Assembly (NCBI GenBank): GCA_016937695.1 | Contig: JAFGWC010000157.1 | Span: forward strand, 1-64,000 | DNA from: Bacteroidales bacterium | Lineage (GTDB): Bacteria; Bacteroidota; Bacteroidia; Bacteroidales; NBLH01 | DNA length: 64,000 nt | Direction: 5' to 3' | In this document: in pieces, positions 54,581 to 62,952 of the stretch | Position numbering within the stretch: the first letter of the stretch is position 1 | Layout of the letters: every line of letters begins with the position of its first letter | The notes under the pieces: generated by a model | What the model was told of the DNA's origin: nothing | Database searches by the model: none | What the model saw: the letters and a program-made list of their open reading frames with translations, nothing else | Translations under genes and position numbers: made by a program

Positions 54581-55129
54581 ATGAACACATTACAAAAAAA
54601 ACGAACAATAATCGCTATAATAATATTTCTTTTATTATTAAATATTTCGGCAATATCAACTATTGTTTACCATAAAATTCAATATAATGATATAAGGAAC
54701 AATTCAGAGCAGTATAATTCAGGAAACAGAAATATTAGAAACCCACACATGCGAGTAAAAAAGTTTATTAAAGAAGAACTTGGACTTACAGATAAACAAT
54801 TTGAATCATATTGTAAACTAAAAGATCAAAATATTAATAATTCGCAAGTAATATTTGAAAAAATTAATGAGAATAAAAAATTAATAATTGATGAAATAAA
54901 AGAAAAAGATCCAGATACACTATTATTAGACAATTTTGCAAAAAACATTGGTGAATTGCATGCTCAAATACAATTGGAAACAATAAAGCATTTTTTAGAA
55001 GTTAAAAAAATTCTTAATGAAAATCAAATTGAAAAATTTGAACTTCTTCTCTCAAAAATGAATAATCATCAAATGCACATGAGAGAAAATAATTATTCGC
55101 AAAAAAGAAATAGAAGATATAAAAATTAA
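54581..55129 (+). CDS. membrane-anchored Spy/CnrX-like periplasmic sensor
   Basis: Protein of 182 residues: one N-terminal membrane segment (about 9-30) and a helical periplasmic domain like the Spy/CpxP/CnrX (heavy-metal resistance sensor) fold. Helices include FIKEELGLTDKQFESYCKLKDQ and LGELHAQIQLETIKHFLEVKKILNENQIEKFE. Several His and Met residues are clustered in the tail (NHQMHMREN), possible metal ligands. By analogy with CnrX, which together with the anti-sigma CnrY controls the sigma CnrH, it may sense the signal for the sigma/anti-sigma pair upstream. Confidence 0.82.
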   Translation: MNTLQKKRTIIAIIIFLLLLNISAISTIVYHKIQYNDIRNNSEQYNSGNRNIRNPHMRVKKFIKEELGLTDKQFESYCKLKDQNINNSQVIFEKINENKKLIIDEIKEKDPDTLLLDNFAKNIGELHAQIQLETIKHFLEVKKILNENQIEKFELLLSKMNNHQMHMRENNYSQKRNRRYKN

Positions 55130-55179
55130 ATAAAAATCATCAACTATAAATATGTTAAATTATTAAAAAACAATAAGTT

Positions 55180-55665
55180 ATGAAAACAATTAGATTAAAA
55201 TCATTATCAGTAATTTTAGCAGTAATGCTATTAAGTTTTGGAACACAATTGAATGCTCAAAGATATCAAGGTAAAAACATGCAAAACAAACAAAATTTTG
55301 AATGCAATATACCTGATTTAACAGATGAGCAAAAAAGTAAAATTGAAGTTTTAAAAGTAAGTCATTTAAAAGAAGTAACAACTCATAAAAATTTAATGTC
55401 TGAAAAACGAGCACATTTAAATACTTTACGAACTGCAGACAAACCAGACATGAATGCAATTAACAAAACACTTGACGAAATTGGTGCTTTAAGAACAAAT
55501 ATGCAGAAAAAAAGCGAGGCTCATCGCCAATCGGTTAGAGCTTTACTTACTGATAATCAAAGAGTTTATTTTGATGCCAGAAAAGGAAATAGAATGCATA
55601 AAGGTAATATGAAAGGAAAAGGTATGGGAAATGGACGTGGCGTAAATTGTCCTAATTCAAAATAA
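55180..55665 (+). CDS. Spy/CpxP-like periplasmic protein
   Basis: Secreted protein of 161 residues, signal peptide about 1-26 (LNAQ). The mature part is two helical Spy-type segments: CNIPDLTDEQKSKIEVLKVSHLKEV and LDEIGALRTNMQKKSEAHRQSVRALLTDNQRVYFD. LTDEQ and LTDNQR correspond to the LTxxQ repeats of Spy and CpxP. The tail is rich in Met, His, Gly and Lys (MHKGNMKGKGMGNGRG). Spy proteins act as periplasmic chaperones and stress sensors. It ends the ECF operon before a terminator. Confidence 0.85.
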   Translation: MKTIRLKSLSVILAVMLLSFGTQLNAQRYQGKNMQNKQNFECNIPDLTDEQKSKIEVLKVSHLKEVTTHKNLMSEKRAHLNTLRTADKPDMNAINKTLDEIGALRTNMQKKSEAHRQSVRALLTDNQRVYFDARKGNRMHKGNMKGKGMGNGRGVNCPNSK

Positions 55666-55685
55666 TTTTCTGATAAATAAAAATT

Positions 55686-55725
55686 GAAAAACTGCTTTTT
55701 TAAAAGGGCAGTTTTTCTTTTTTAA
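55686..55725. terminator. bidirectional terminator after the ECF operon
   Basis: Stem GAAAAACTGC (55686-55695) with GCAGTTTTTC (55708-55717), a 12-base loop and a following TTTTTT. It lies between the convergent Spy-like and ald genes. Confidence 0.85.
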
Positions 55726-56933
55726 AATGCTGCCATTAATAAATTAATATCCTTAGATATAATTTCAAATTTATTTCCAACAATTTCTTTAGTTAAAATA
55801 CCATTAAAAATATAAACACCTTCTCTTAATCCTTTATCTGATTTAAGTAAATTAATTACACCTCCCTGTTCGCTAATTCTAATAATATCTTCGCTTAATA
55901 TATTACTTAATGCAATAGAAGCCGTTCTGGCAACACGAGAGGCAATATTTGGAACACAATAATGTATAACTCCATGTTTTTCAAAAGTTGGTTTTGAATG
56001 ATTTGTAGGTTTTGAAGTTTCGAAACAAGAAACTCTGTCGGCATTTAAATCGATAATAACAGAACCATTTTTCATTTCTTTAACCATTTCTTCAGAAACA
56101 ATAAAGTCGTCATTTTGTTCATCAATATCGAGAGAGCCAATAACAACTTCTGCTGATTTTAAAGCTTTTTTTAGAGCGTGAGGTTGAAGAATTGAAGTAA
56201 ATATTTGCCGTCCTATTCTATGTTGTAAGTCTCTTAAATTACTGATAGATTTATCAAAAACTTTTATATTTGCTCCAAGTCCTAAAGCAGCATTTACAAC
56301 ATGTTCAGCTGCAGTATCAGAACCAATTATTACAATTTCGGCAGGTGAAATACCTGTAATTCCTCCCAATAATACTCCTTTTCCATTGTTTTGATTAGAT
56401 AATATTTCACTTGCAATATTTATTGAGATTTTTCCTGCAATTTCACTCATTGAGCGAACTATAGGATGATATTTAAAATCTGTTTTAATATATTCAAAAG
56501 CAATTGCATAAACCTTTTTTTTCATTAGAGCGATAATTTGCTCTTTGGTTTGAGTTGATAAATGAATTGCTGAGATAATAGTTTGATTTGATTGAAGTAA
56601 TTCAATATCACCATTTAAAAATGGTGATATTTTTAAAATAATAGAAGCTTTAAATACATCTTCCCTATTTTGACTAATTATTGCTCCGGCTTCGCTGTAT
56701 TCTAAATCGCTGTATCTTGCTCCTTGTCCTGCGCCTGTTTCAATTACAATTTTATGCCCGTATTCTGAGAGAAGTTTAACAGCTTGAGGTGTTAATGGAA
56801 TTCTGTTTTCAAATTTTTTATCTTCTTTTGGGATGCCAATAAATAATTCTTTTTTGTTTTTTTTTATTTCAAGCATTTCTTCCTGAGGAAAAAGTCTTTG
56901 TTGCCCTAGTGAGTATTGTGTAAACTCATTCAT
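55722..56933 (-). CDS. ald: alanine dehydrogenase family protein
   Basis: NAD-dependent L-alanine dehydrogenase/transhydrogenase-alpha family, 403 residues. N-terminal substrate domain: IGIPKEDKKFENRIPLTP near 34 and GHKIVIETGAG near 62. NAD-binding Rossmann turn: VIIGSDTAAEHVVNAALGLGANIKVFD near 200, where the classical GxGxxG is GSDTAAE. Catalytic His is in SAIHLSTQT near 120. An N-terminal extension of about 30 residues precedes the domain. Bacteroidota often have the order porX-tsaE-ald, as here. Confidence 0.9.
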   Translation of the reverse strand: MNEFTQYSLGQQRLFPQEEMLEIKKNKKELFIGIPKEDKKFENRIPLTPQAVKLLSEYGHKIVIETGAGQGARYSDLEYSEAGAIISQNREDVFKASIILKISPFLNGDIELLQSNQTIISAIHLSTQTKEQIIALMKKKVYAIAFEYIKTDFKYHPIVRSMSEIAGKISINIASEILSNQNNGKGVLLGGITGISPAEIVIIGSDTAAEHVVNAALGLGANIKVFDKSISNLRDLQHRIGRQIFTSILQPHALKKALKSAEVVIGSLDIDEQNDDFIVSEEMVKEMKNGSVIIDLNADRVSCFETSKPTNHSKPTFEKHGVIHYCVPNIASRVARTASIALSNILSEDIIRISEQGGVINLLKSDKGLREGVYIFNGILTKEIVGNKFEIISKDINLLMAAF

Positions 56934-57053
56934 AAAAATAAAATTTTGAAAATAGGCTAATATCTGAACTTAAAAAAACTAATTTATTTCTAATATTAAT
57001 TGATTAATAATCTGATTTCGATATAAATTCAATTAAATTAGAAAAAAGTTTAC

Positions 57054-57084
57054 CAAAGTTAAAATATTAAATCAAATATTCAAA
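57054..57084 (-). promoter_or_regulatory. promoter of ald
   Basis: On the minus strand TTTG (57081-57084), a 19-base spacer and TAACTTTG (57054-57061) form a good Bacteroidota promoter. The leader to the ald ATG is about 115 bases. Confidence 0.6.
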
Positions 57085-57114
57085 GTAATAATAGTATATT
57101 AAAGTTTACAAATT

Positions 57115-57561
57115 TTATAACGGATGTTTAGTTATTTCAACAAGTCTTGAACCGGATTCTAAAATTTTAATATTACATTTAAAATGGATGTCTGGAAGTA
57201 AGCTTTCAATTTTTTCAGCCCATTCTATTAAACATAAGTTATTACTGTAAAAATAGTCTTCATATCCAATATCATAAGCTTCTTCAATTTGATTTATTCT
57301 GTAAAAATCAAAATGGAATACATTTCTGCCGCTATCTGATAAATATTCGTTTATCAAAGAAAAACTAGGGCTGCTTGCTATATCAATAATACCAAGATTT
57401 TCACAAATTGCTTTAATAAAAGTTGTTTTGCCGGCTCCCATTTCGCCATAAAAAGCAATGCAATTTGTTTCAACTACGTCATTATCAAGATTTAATTGAC
57501 GAATTAATTCTGCTGCATATTCATTAATTTTATCAATAGACTTAATTTCAAATTTAATCAT
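57115..57561 (-). CDS. tsaE: tRNA threonylcarbamoyladenosine synthesis ATPase TsaE
   Basis: ATPase of 148 residues that works with TsaB and TsaD in making the t6A modification of tRNA. Walker A is GEMGAGKTTF near 43-52; SSPSFSLINEY and LCLIEWAEKI are the typical later motifs. The gene lies 40 bases downstream of porX. A plausible part of the porX transcript. Confidence 0.96.
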   Translation of the reverse strand: MIKFEIKSIDKINEYAAELIRQLNLDNDVVETNCIAFYGEMGAGKTTFIKAICENLGIIDIASSPSFSLINEYLSDSGRNVFHFDFYRINQIEEAYDIGYEDYFYSNNLCLIEWAEKIESLLPDIHFKCNIKILESGSRLVEITKHPL

Positions 57562-57601
57562 TATTGTAAAAAAATAAGTAAATAATATTTTTGAAAACCA
57601 A

Positions 57602-59155
57602 CTATTCTTTAGGTTTTAGAACAACAAAAGGAATTAACATTTCTTCCATAGAAATTCCTCCATGTTGAAAAGTATCTTTATAATAACTAACATAGTAATT
57701 ATAATTATTTGGATAGGCGAAAAAATCTTTATTGTATGAGAAAATATATTTTGAGCTTAAAAATGATTTTGGTAATCCTATTGAAAGCGGATCATTAACT
57801 TCATAAACTTCTTTTGGATTATATTTAAGGCTTTTACCTTGTTTAAATCTAAGATTTTTAGTTATATTTTTATCTCCGATAACTTTTACAGGATTTGTAA
57901 CCCTAATTGTTCCATGATCTGTTGTAATAACAACTTTTACTTTTTTATTGCTTAATTCCTTTAAAAGCTCAAATAATGTAGAATGCTCAAACCAAGTAAG
58001 AGTTAATGCTCTATATGAAGCCTCGTCATTTGTAAGTTCTCTAATCATTTGCATTTCGGTTCGAGCATGAGAAAGCATATCTACAAAATTATAGATAATC
58101 ACAACCAGCTTGTTTTCCAGAATATTATTTAAATTGCTGATTATTTTTTCGCCTGATTTATTGTTTAAAATTTTGTCAAAATAAAAATTTACATCAATTT
58201 TTAATCTTTCTAATTGTTTTTCAAGCAGAACTTTTTCATTAAGATTTTTTCCTCCTTCGTCTTCATCATAAATCCATAAATCGGGATGATTTTTGGCAAT
58301 ATCCGCAGGCATTAATCCTGCAAAAAGCGAGTTTCTTGCATATTGCGTAGCGGTTGGTAAAATGCTTGAATATATTATTTCTTCTTCTAACTGATAAAAC
58401 TCTCGAATTAATGGTTGCAGTACTTTCCATTGATCAAATCTTAAGTTGTCAACTATTATCATAACTACCTGACTATCTTCAAGTAGTGGAATTATTTTAT
58501 CTTTTAAAATATTTAAAGGCAAAATTGGTTTACATTCACTATTTGGTTTAAACCAATTTGCATATTCTCTATTAATAAACTTAGCGAAAGAATTATTAGC
58601 TTCTTCTTTCTGAAATTTTAATACTTCATCCATTGTATTATCTTCCGATTGTTCAAGCTTCAACTCCCAAGAAACAAGCTGTTTGTATATTTCGGTCCAA
58701 TCAGAAAAGCATGCAGAATTATTAATTTGCATACTAAGTTTTGAAAACTCTAGTTGATAATCGGAAGTAGTTTTTTGAGTTACTAATCTTTTTAAATCAA
58801 CATTTTTTTTAATTGCAAGTAATATTTGTTTTGGATTAACCGGTTTAATAAGATAATCTGAAATTTTTGCTCCAATTGCAATATCCATAATGTCTTCTTC
58901 TTCATTTTTGGTTACCATTATAATTGGAATTGTAGGATAAATGCTTTTAATAACATCTAAAGTTTCAAGACCACTTAAACCTGGCATATGTTCATCAAGA
59001 AAAATGATATCAAAATGGTTTTCATGAACTAAAGCAATACCGTCGTCGCCATTATTTGCAGTAATTACATTATATCCTTTTTCTTCTAAAAAAAGAATAT
59101 GAATTTTCAACAAATCAATTTCATCGTCAACCCAAAGGATGTTTATTTTTCTCAT
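57602..59155 (-). CDS. porX: PorX, type IX secretion regulator (receiver plus PglZ phosphatase-like domain)
   Basis: Protein of 517 residues. The receiver domain (about 1-120) has Asp10-Asp11 and the phospho-acceptor Asp54 in IIFLDEHMPGLSG. A helical linker follows, then a PglZ/alkaline-phosphatase-superfamily domain about 200-510 (VMIIVDNLRFDQWK, SILPTATQYARNSLFAG, VVITTDHGTIRV, FQHGGISMEEMLIP). In Porphyromonas gingivalis PorX pairs with PorY and SigP to control type IX secretion genes. No porY gene lies here. The start ATG at 59155 gives the normal MRKINILWVDDE. Confidence 0.96.
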   Translation of the reverse strand: MRKINILWVDDEIDLLKIHILFLEEKGYNVITANNGDDGIALVHENHFDIIFLDEHMPGLSGLETLDVIKSIYPTIPIIMVTKNEEEDIMDIAIGAKISDYLIKPVNPKQILLAIKKNVDLKRLVTQKTTSDYQLEFSKLSMQINNSACFSDWTEIYKQLVSWELKLEQSEDNTMDEVLKFQKEEANNSFAKFINREYANWFKPNSECKPILPLNILKDKIIPLLEDSQVVMIIVDNLRFDQWKVLQPLIREFYQLEEEIIYSSILPTATQYARNSLFAGLMPADIAKNHPDLWIYDEDEGGKNLNEKVLLEKQLERLKIDVNFYFDKILNNKSGEKIISNLNNILENKLVVIIYNFVDMLSHARTEMQMIRELTNDEASYRALTLTWFEHSTLFELLKELSNKKVKVVITTDHGTIRVTNPVKVIGDKNITKNLRFKQGKSLKYNPKEVYEVNDPLSIGLPKSFLSSKYIFSYNKDFFAYPNNYNYYVSYYKDTFQHGGISMEEMLIPFVVLKPKE

Positions 59156-59219
59156 TAAAATAGATTTGAAAAAATTAGAATAAATATCTGCAAATATTAC
59201 AATTATAACAATAAAAAAA

Positions 59220-59250
59220 CCAAAAGCATCTTTAAAAAAGACACTTTTGG
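59220..59250 (-). terminator. hairpin after the coiled-coil lipoprotein gene
   Basis: CCAAAAGcaTCTTT pairs with AAAGAcaCTTTTGG with two central mismatches. On the minus strand a T-rich stretch follows. It separates the lipoprotein gene from porX. Confidence 0.6.
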
Positions 59251-59267
59251 AATAATATTTTAAAAAC

Positions 59268-60143
59268 TTAGTTAACCATTATAACTAGATATTTAGAAAC
59301 ACTCCAAAACTCTTTTGGATTTCTAATTACAAGGCTGTCAATTTTATCATTACCTGCAAAATAATATGAATTTGCAGGATGTGTTGTAATTAATTCAGCT
59401 TTTTTACTTACTAATCTTATTGAAGTAGTTTTTCTGATATCAATTATTTTAAAATAATCTTTATTAAAATTATCCATTAGTTTTTCCATTCTACCAATAC
59501 CAATAAAACCACCTTCTAAAGTAATTACTTTATTTTCTTTTAATTCTTTTTTAGTTCCATACACAAAATATGCAGTATTTAACTTTTGTTCTTGAATACT
59601 AATTAAATCAGACTGATTATCAGCAACTTGATTTAAAGTGTCTAAGTTTTCGTTAAGCTTTGCAATTTCTTGGTTTAAGTTCTCAACATCAATATTTAAT
59701 TTAGCCAGATTATTTTTCAATAATTCAATTTCTTCGTTTTTTTGTTCAAGTTCCTGAGTCAATCTATTAATTATTTTATTGAATTCAGACTCTTTAATAT
59801 TTGCTTTTTTAAGTTGATAACGCAAATTATTAATTGTTTTTTTGTTTGTATTCATCAACTCATAAATAGCCAAAATATCGTCATTAATTTTATCTTTATC
59901 TGTTTGATCCAATTCAATATCACCATGAGCTTTTAAAGAAATAATATTTTCCTTTTGCTTAATAGTTTCTAGGTTTGATTCAATTTCATTAAATGATTTA
60001 AGGAAATCATTGATAGTCATGTCTTTATTGTTTGCAATATTTTGCAAACTGTCTCTTTCAGCTTTAATTTTTTCTACTTCGGAGTTATTTCCACATGAAG
60101 CCAATATAAATGGCAGTAATAAAATAACAATAGCTTTTCTCAT
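59268..60143 (-). CDS. coiled-coil lipoprotein
   Basis: Predicted lipoprotein of 291 residues: lipobox LASC with Cys17, then a long coiled coil from about 22 to 185 (leucine heptads, e.g. LEQKNEEIELLKNNLAKLNIDVENLNQEIAKLN), then a conserved beta-rich C-terminal domain about 190-291 (AYFVYGTKKELKENKVI, GFIGIGRM, NSYYFAGNDKIDSLVIRNPKEFW). The family is common in Bacteroidota with no assigned role. It lies directly upstream of porX, behind a hairpin. Confidence 0.82.
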   Translation of the reverse strand: MRKAIVILLLPFILASCGNNSEVEKIKAERDSLQNIANNKDMTINDFLKSFNEIESNLETIKQKENIISLKAHGDIELDQTDKDKINDDILAIYELMNTNKKTINNLRYQLKKANIKESEFNKIINRLTQELEQKNEEIELLKNNLAKLNIDVENLNQEIAKLNENLDTLNQVADNQSDLISIQEQKLNTAYFVYGTKKELKENKVITLEGGFIGIGRMEKLMDNFNKDYFKIIDIRKTTSIRLVSKKAELITTHPANSYYFAGNDKIDSLVIRNPKEFWSVSKYLVIMVN

Positions 60144-60212
60144 AATTTATTTATTTGTTTTATTTGTTTTAATTAAATTAATATATAAAGTGTTAAACGA
60201 AAAAAAATTGAA

Positions 60213-60887
60213 TTAATTTTTCCCTTCAACAACAATAACTATTTCGCCTTTAATTTTTTTATCTTTATAAAAATCAAAAACTTCTTGAAGCGTTCCTCTA
60301 ATATTTTCTTCAAATATTTTAGTAAGTTCTCTCGATACAGATACTTTTCTTTCGCTTCCAAAAACTGCAATAAACTGCTCTAATGCCTTAACCAATCGAT
60401 GAGGCGATTCGTAAAATATCATTGTTCTGTCCTCATTTTCAAGTCTTTGTATGCTTTTTTGACGACCTTTTTTTTGAGGTAAAAACCCTTCAAAGCAAAA
60501 TCTATCTGATGGTAATCCAGAATTAACCAGAGCAGGAATAAACGCAACAGCTCCTGGTAAAGTTTCAACGTTAATATCATTTTTAATGCATTCTCTTGAA
60601 AGTAAAAATCCCGGATCTGAAATTGCAGGAGTTCCTGCATCAGAAACTAATGCTATATTTAATCCTTCTTTTAGTTTTTCAACTATATCAATAATAGTTT
60701 TATGTTCATTATGCAAATGATGCGATTGCATTTTATTTACAATATTGTAATGTTTCAACAGAATTACTGTTTTTCGAGTATCTTCGGCCAAAATTAAATC
60801 AACTTCGCTTAAAATTCTTTTAGCTCTAAATGTAAAATCCTCAAGATTTCCAATTGGTGTGGGTACAATATATAATTTTCCAAACAT
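60213..60887 (-). CDS. rsmI: 16S rRNA 2'-O-methyltransferase RsmI
   Basis: Methylates C1402 of 16S rRNA with S-adenosylmethionine. The protein has 224 residues, a little shorter than E. coli RsmI. Motifs: LYIVPTPIGNLEDFTFRA near 5, LAEDTRKT near 34, LVSDAGTPAISDPG near 79 and FYESPHRLVKAL near 155. The C-terminal domain found in longer RsmI is reduced. It stands between the coiled-coil lipoprotein and M28 peptidase genes, all on the minus strand. Confidence 0.96.
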   Translation of the reverse strand: MFGKLYIVPTPIGNLEDFTFRAKRILSEVDLILAEDTRKTVILLKHYNIVNKMQSHHLHNEHKTIIDIVEKLKEGLNIALVSDAGTPAISDPGFLLSRECIKNDINVETLPGAVAFIPALVNSGLPSDRFCFEGFLPQKKGRQKSIQRLENEDRTMIFYESPHRLVKALEQFIAVFGSERKVSVSRELTKIFEENIRGTLQEVFDFYKDKKIKGEIVIVVEGKN

Positions 60888-60984
60888 CTACTTTTATTAA
60901 TATTTATAATCAAATATTTAGTTGAAAATAAAAAACAAAGTTATAAATAGTTTAACAAAAAAAATTATGTATTTAAAAGTATTT

Positions 60985-62259
60985 CTAATTGAGTTGATTT
61001 GAAAAATTTACTAAAAGCTTAAATAGAGCCTCGTACTTGTTTAAAGGAAGTGATTCAGATTTATCATAAATATTATGATACTCAGAGTATTCACCTAAAG
61101 TGTAAATAAAAAAGCTTTTTACTCCATTTTTATAAAAAGGATAATGATCGCTGTTTGCGGCAGGTCCTCGAACATAAATTTCAGGCAAATAGTTATTTTT
61201 AGCGTTAATTTTTTTTAACAACTCGAACTCTGATGTAAATTCTGTTGCATTAACCACTTTAATCCCTTTTTCACCACTACCAACCATATCTAAATTAATC
61301 AAAAATTTGATTTTTTCTAATGGGAATTTCGGATTTTTAACATATTCTGAAGAACCAAGAAGCCCTAATTCTTCTCCACTAAAAAAAATAAAAGCAATAG
61401 AATATTTAAGTTTTTTACTGTTTTTAGAAAAATATTTTGCCATATCTAGTACAAGAGCAACTCCACTTGCATTATCGTTAGCGCCCGGGAAATAAACATC
61501 CTTTCCCATTTGCCCAAGGTGATCGTAATGTGCAGAAAACACAATAAAACTATCAATTTCTCCATGAATGTAACCAATAATGTTTCTTGTATTATACGAA
61601 TTTTTATAATCGTTTTCAATTTCGATATCAATAAATTTCAAGCTGTCCGGAATTGCACCTTTTAAGATTTTAACTCTTGGAAATTTATCTGCAGTTTGCG
61701 AAGGTATGTACATTAAATTTTTGTATTCTGTTTCAATTATCCCTTTAGCATTAAATAAATTATATTTAATAATATCATCAGCAGCATCTTTAAAACCTTT
61801 GTTTTTCACATAAAATGTATCTATTAACAAAAAACTTTTTTCAATACTATCTTTACTTATCAATTGTAATTTTTCAGGGTAATTCATTAATTCATAATTC
61901 ATTACAATAACAGGAAATTTTCCTTTAATTGTATTTGAAGATGAAGATACTAAATATTCTAATCCTGGAATTAAACTATTTCCGTTAAGCTTTAAACTAA
62001 TATTATTATGAAAAGTATTAACTGAAATATTAAAATTTTGAGTATACGAATTATCAAAACTTTCAATTTTATTTTTTTTAAGCAGGTCAATTATATAAAA
62101 TGCAGTTAAGCTATCACCATTTTCTGAATATCCTCTTCCGGCATATTTTGAAGAAGAAATTTCGCTAATAATTTTGTGGGCAAATTTAATATCCTGACTA
62201 AATAAATTAGCATTATTGAAAATCAAAAAAAATAGAGAAATAAATAATATCAGTCTCAT
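60985..62259 (-). CDS. secreted M28-family metallopeptidase
   Basis: Zinc aminopeptidase-type enzyme of 424 residues, signal peptide about 1-21 (LFSQ). The M28 metal ligands are in place: His and Asp in VFSAHYDHLGQ near 241-251, Asp in GANDNASGVALV near 261, Glu-Glu in SGEELGLLGS near 294, Asp in NLDMVGSG near 323 and the last His in SDHYPFYKNG near 370. A protease-associated-type insertion lies at about 85-225. It faces tdk across an 84-base divergent gap. Confidence 0.93.
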   Translation of the reverse strand: MRLILFISLFFLIFNNANLFSQDIKFAHKIISEISSSKYAGRGYSENGDSLTAFYIIDLLKKNKIESFDNSYTQNFNISVNTFHNNISLKLNGNSLIPGLEYLVSSSSNTIKGKFPVIVMNYELMNYPEKLQLISKDSIEKSFLLIDTFYVKNKGFKDAADDIIKYNLFNAKGIIETEYKNLMYIPSQTADKFPRVKILKGAIPDSLKFIDIEIENDYKNSYNTRNIIGYIHGEIDSFIVFSAHYDHLGQMGKDVYFPGANDNASGVALVLDMAKYFSKNSKKLKYSIAFIFFSGEELGLLGSSEYVKNPKFPLEKIKFLINLDMVGSGEKGIKVVNATEFTSEFELLKKINAKNNYLPEIYVRGPAANSDHYPFYKNGVKSFFIYTLGEYSEYHNIYDKSESLPLNKYEALFKLLVNFSNQLN

Positions 62260-62294
62260 AGTAAATAAAAATTTTAAAACTGTTTGTTTAATTA

Positions 62295-62302
62295 TATTTT
62301 TG
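62295..62302 (+). promoter_or_regulatory. -7 element before tdk
   Basis: TATTTTTG fits TAnnTTTG, 42 bases before the tdk ATG. TTTT at 62272-62275 could be the -33 element. Confidence 0.4.
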
Positions 62303-62343
62303 TAAAAGTAATAATTGAAATTTAATTTAATAATTAAAGATAA

Positions 62344-62949
62344 ATGTTTCTAGAAAATAACTTTAAAAACATAGTAAAAAGAGGCTGGATAGAATTAATA
62401 TCAGGCTCAATGTTTTCGGGTAAAACTGAAGAATTAATAAGGCGATTAAGAAGAGCTGAAATTGCTGGACAAAAAATTGCAATATTTAAACCAGAGATAG
62501 ACAAAAGATATTCAGAAAAAAACATTGTTTCTCACGATTCAAAAACAATTCCTTCAATGCCATTATCTGATGCAAAAAACATATTAAATCATGTAAAAGA
62601 TATTGAAGTAGTAGGAATAGACGAAGCTCAATTTTTTGATAATGAGATAGTTGACGTTTGCAATACTTTGGCAAACAATGGCGTTAGAGTAATTATTGCA
62701 GGACTTGATATGGATTTTAACGGAAATCCTTTTGGTTCAATGCCTGCTTTATTTGCAATTTCGGAATACGTAACTAAAGTACATGCAATTTGTATGAAAT
62801 GCGGAAATTTAGCACATTATTCTCACAGACTTACTGCAACAAAAAAACTTGTTGAATTAGGCGAAAAAGATATTTACGAACCTTTATGCAGAAGCTGTTA
62901 TAACGAAATAAAAGCTAATGAAAGTTCTGAGCCTGAGCTGTTTAAATAA
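62344..62949 (+). CDS. tdk: thymidine kinase, type II
   Basis: Phosphorylates thymidine for dTTP salvage. The protein has 201 residues. P-loop [13 protein letters not shown] near 20-32, Walker-B-like [11 protein letters not shown] near 92, and two zinc pairs CMKCGN near 150 and CRSC near 186. The family start is usually near the short lead-in seen here ([13 protein letters not shown]). The O-antigen-ligase-like gene begins three bases after the stop, so the two overlap in transcription. Confidence 0.96.
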   Translation: MFLENNFKNIVKRGWIELISGSMFSGKTEELIRRLRRAEIAGQKIAIFKPEIDKRYSEKNIVSHDSKTIPSMPLSDAKNILNHVKDIEVVGIDEAQFFDNEIVDVCNTLANNGVRVIIAGLDMDFNGNPFGSMPALFAISEYVTKVHAICMKCGNLAHYSHRLTATKKLVELGEKDIYEPLCRSCYNEIKANESSEPELFK

Positions 62950-62952
62950 AAA

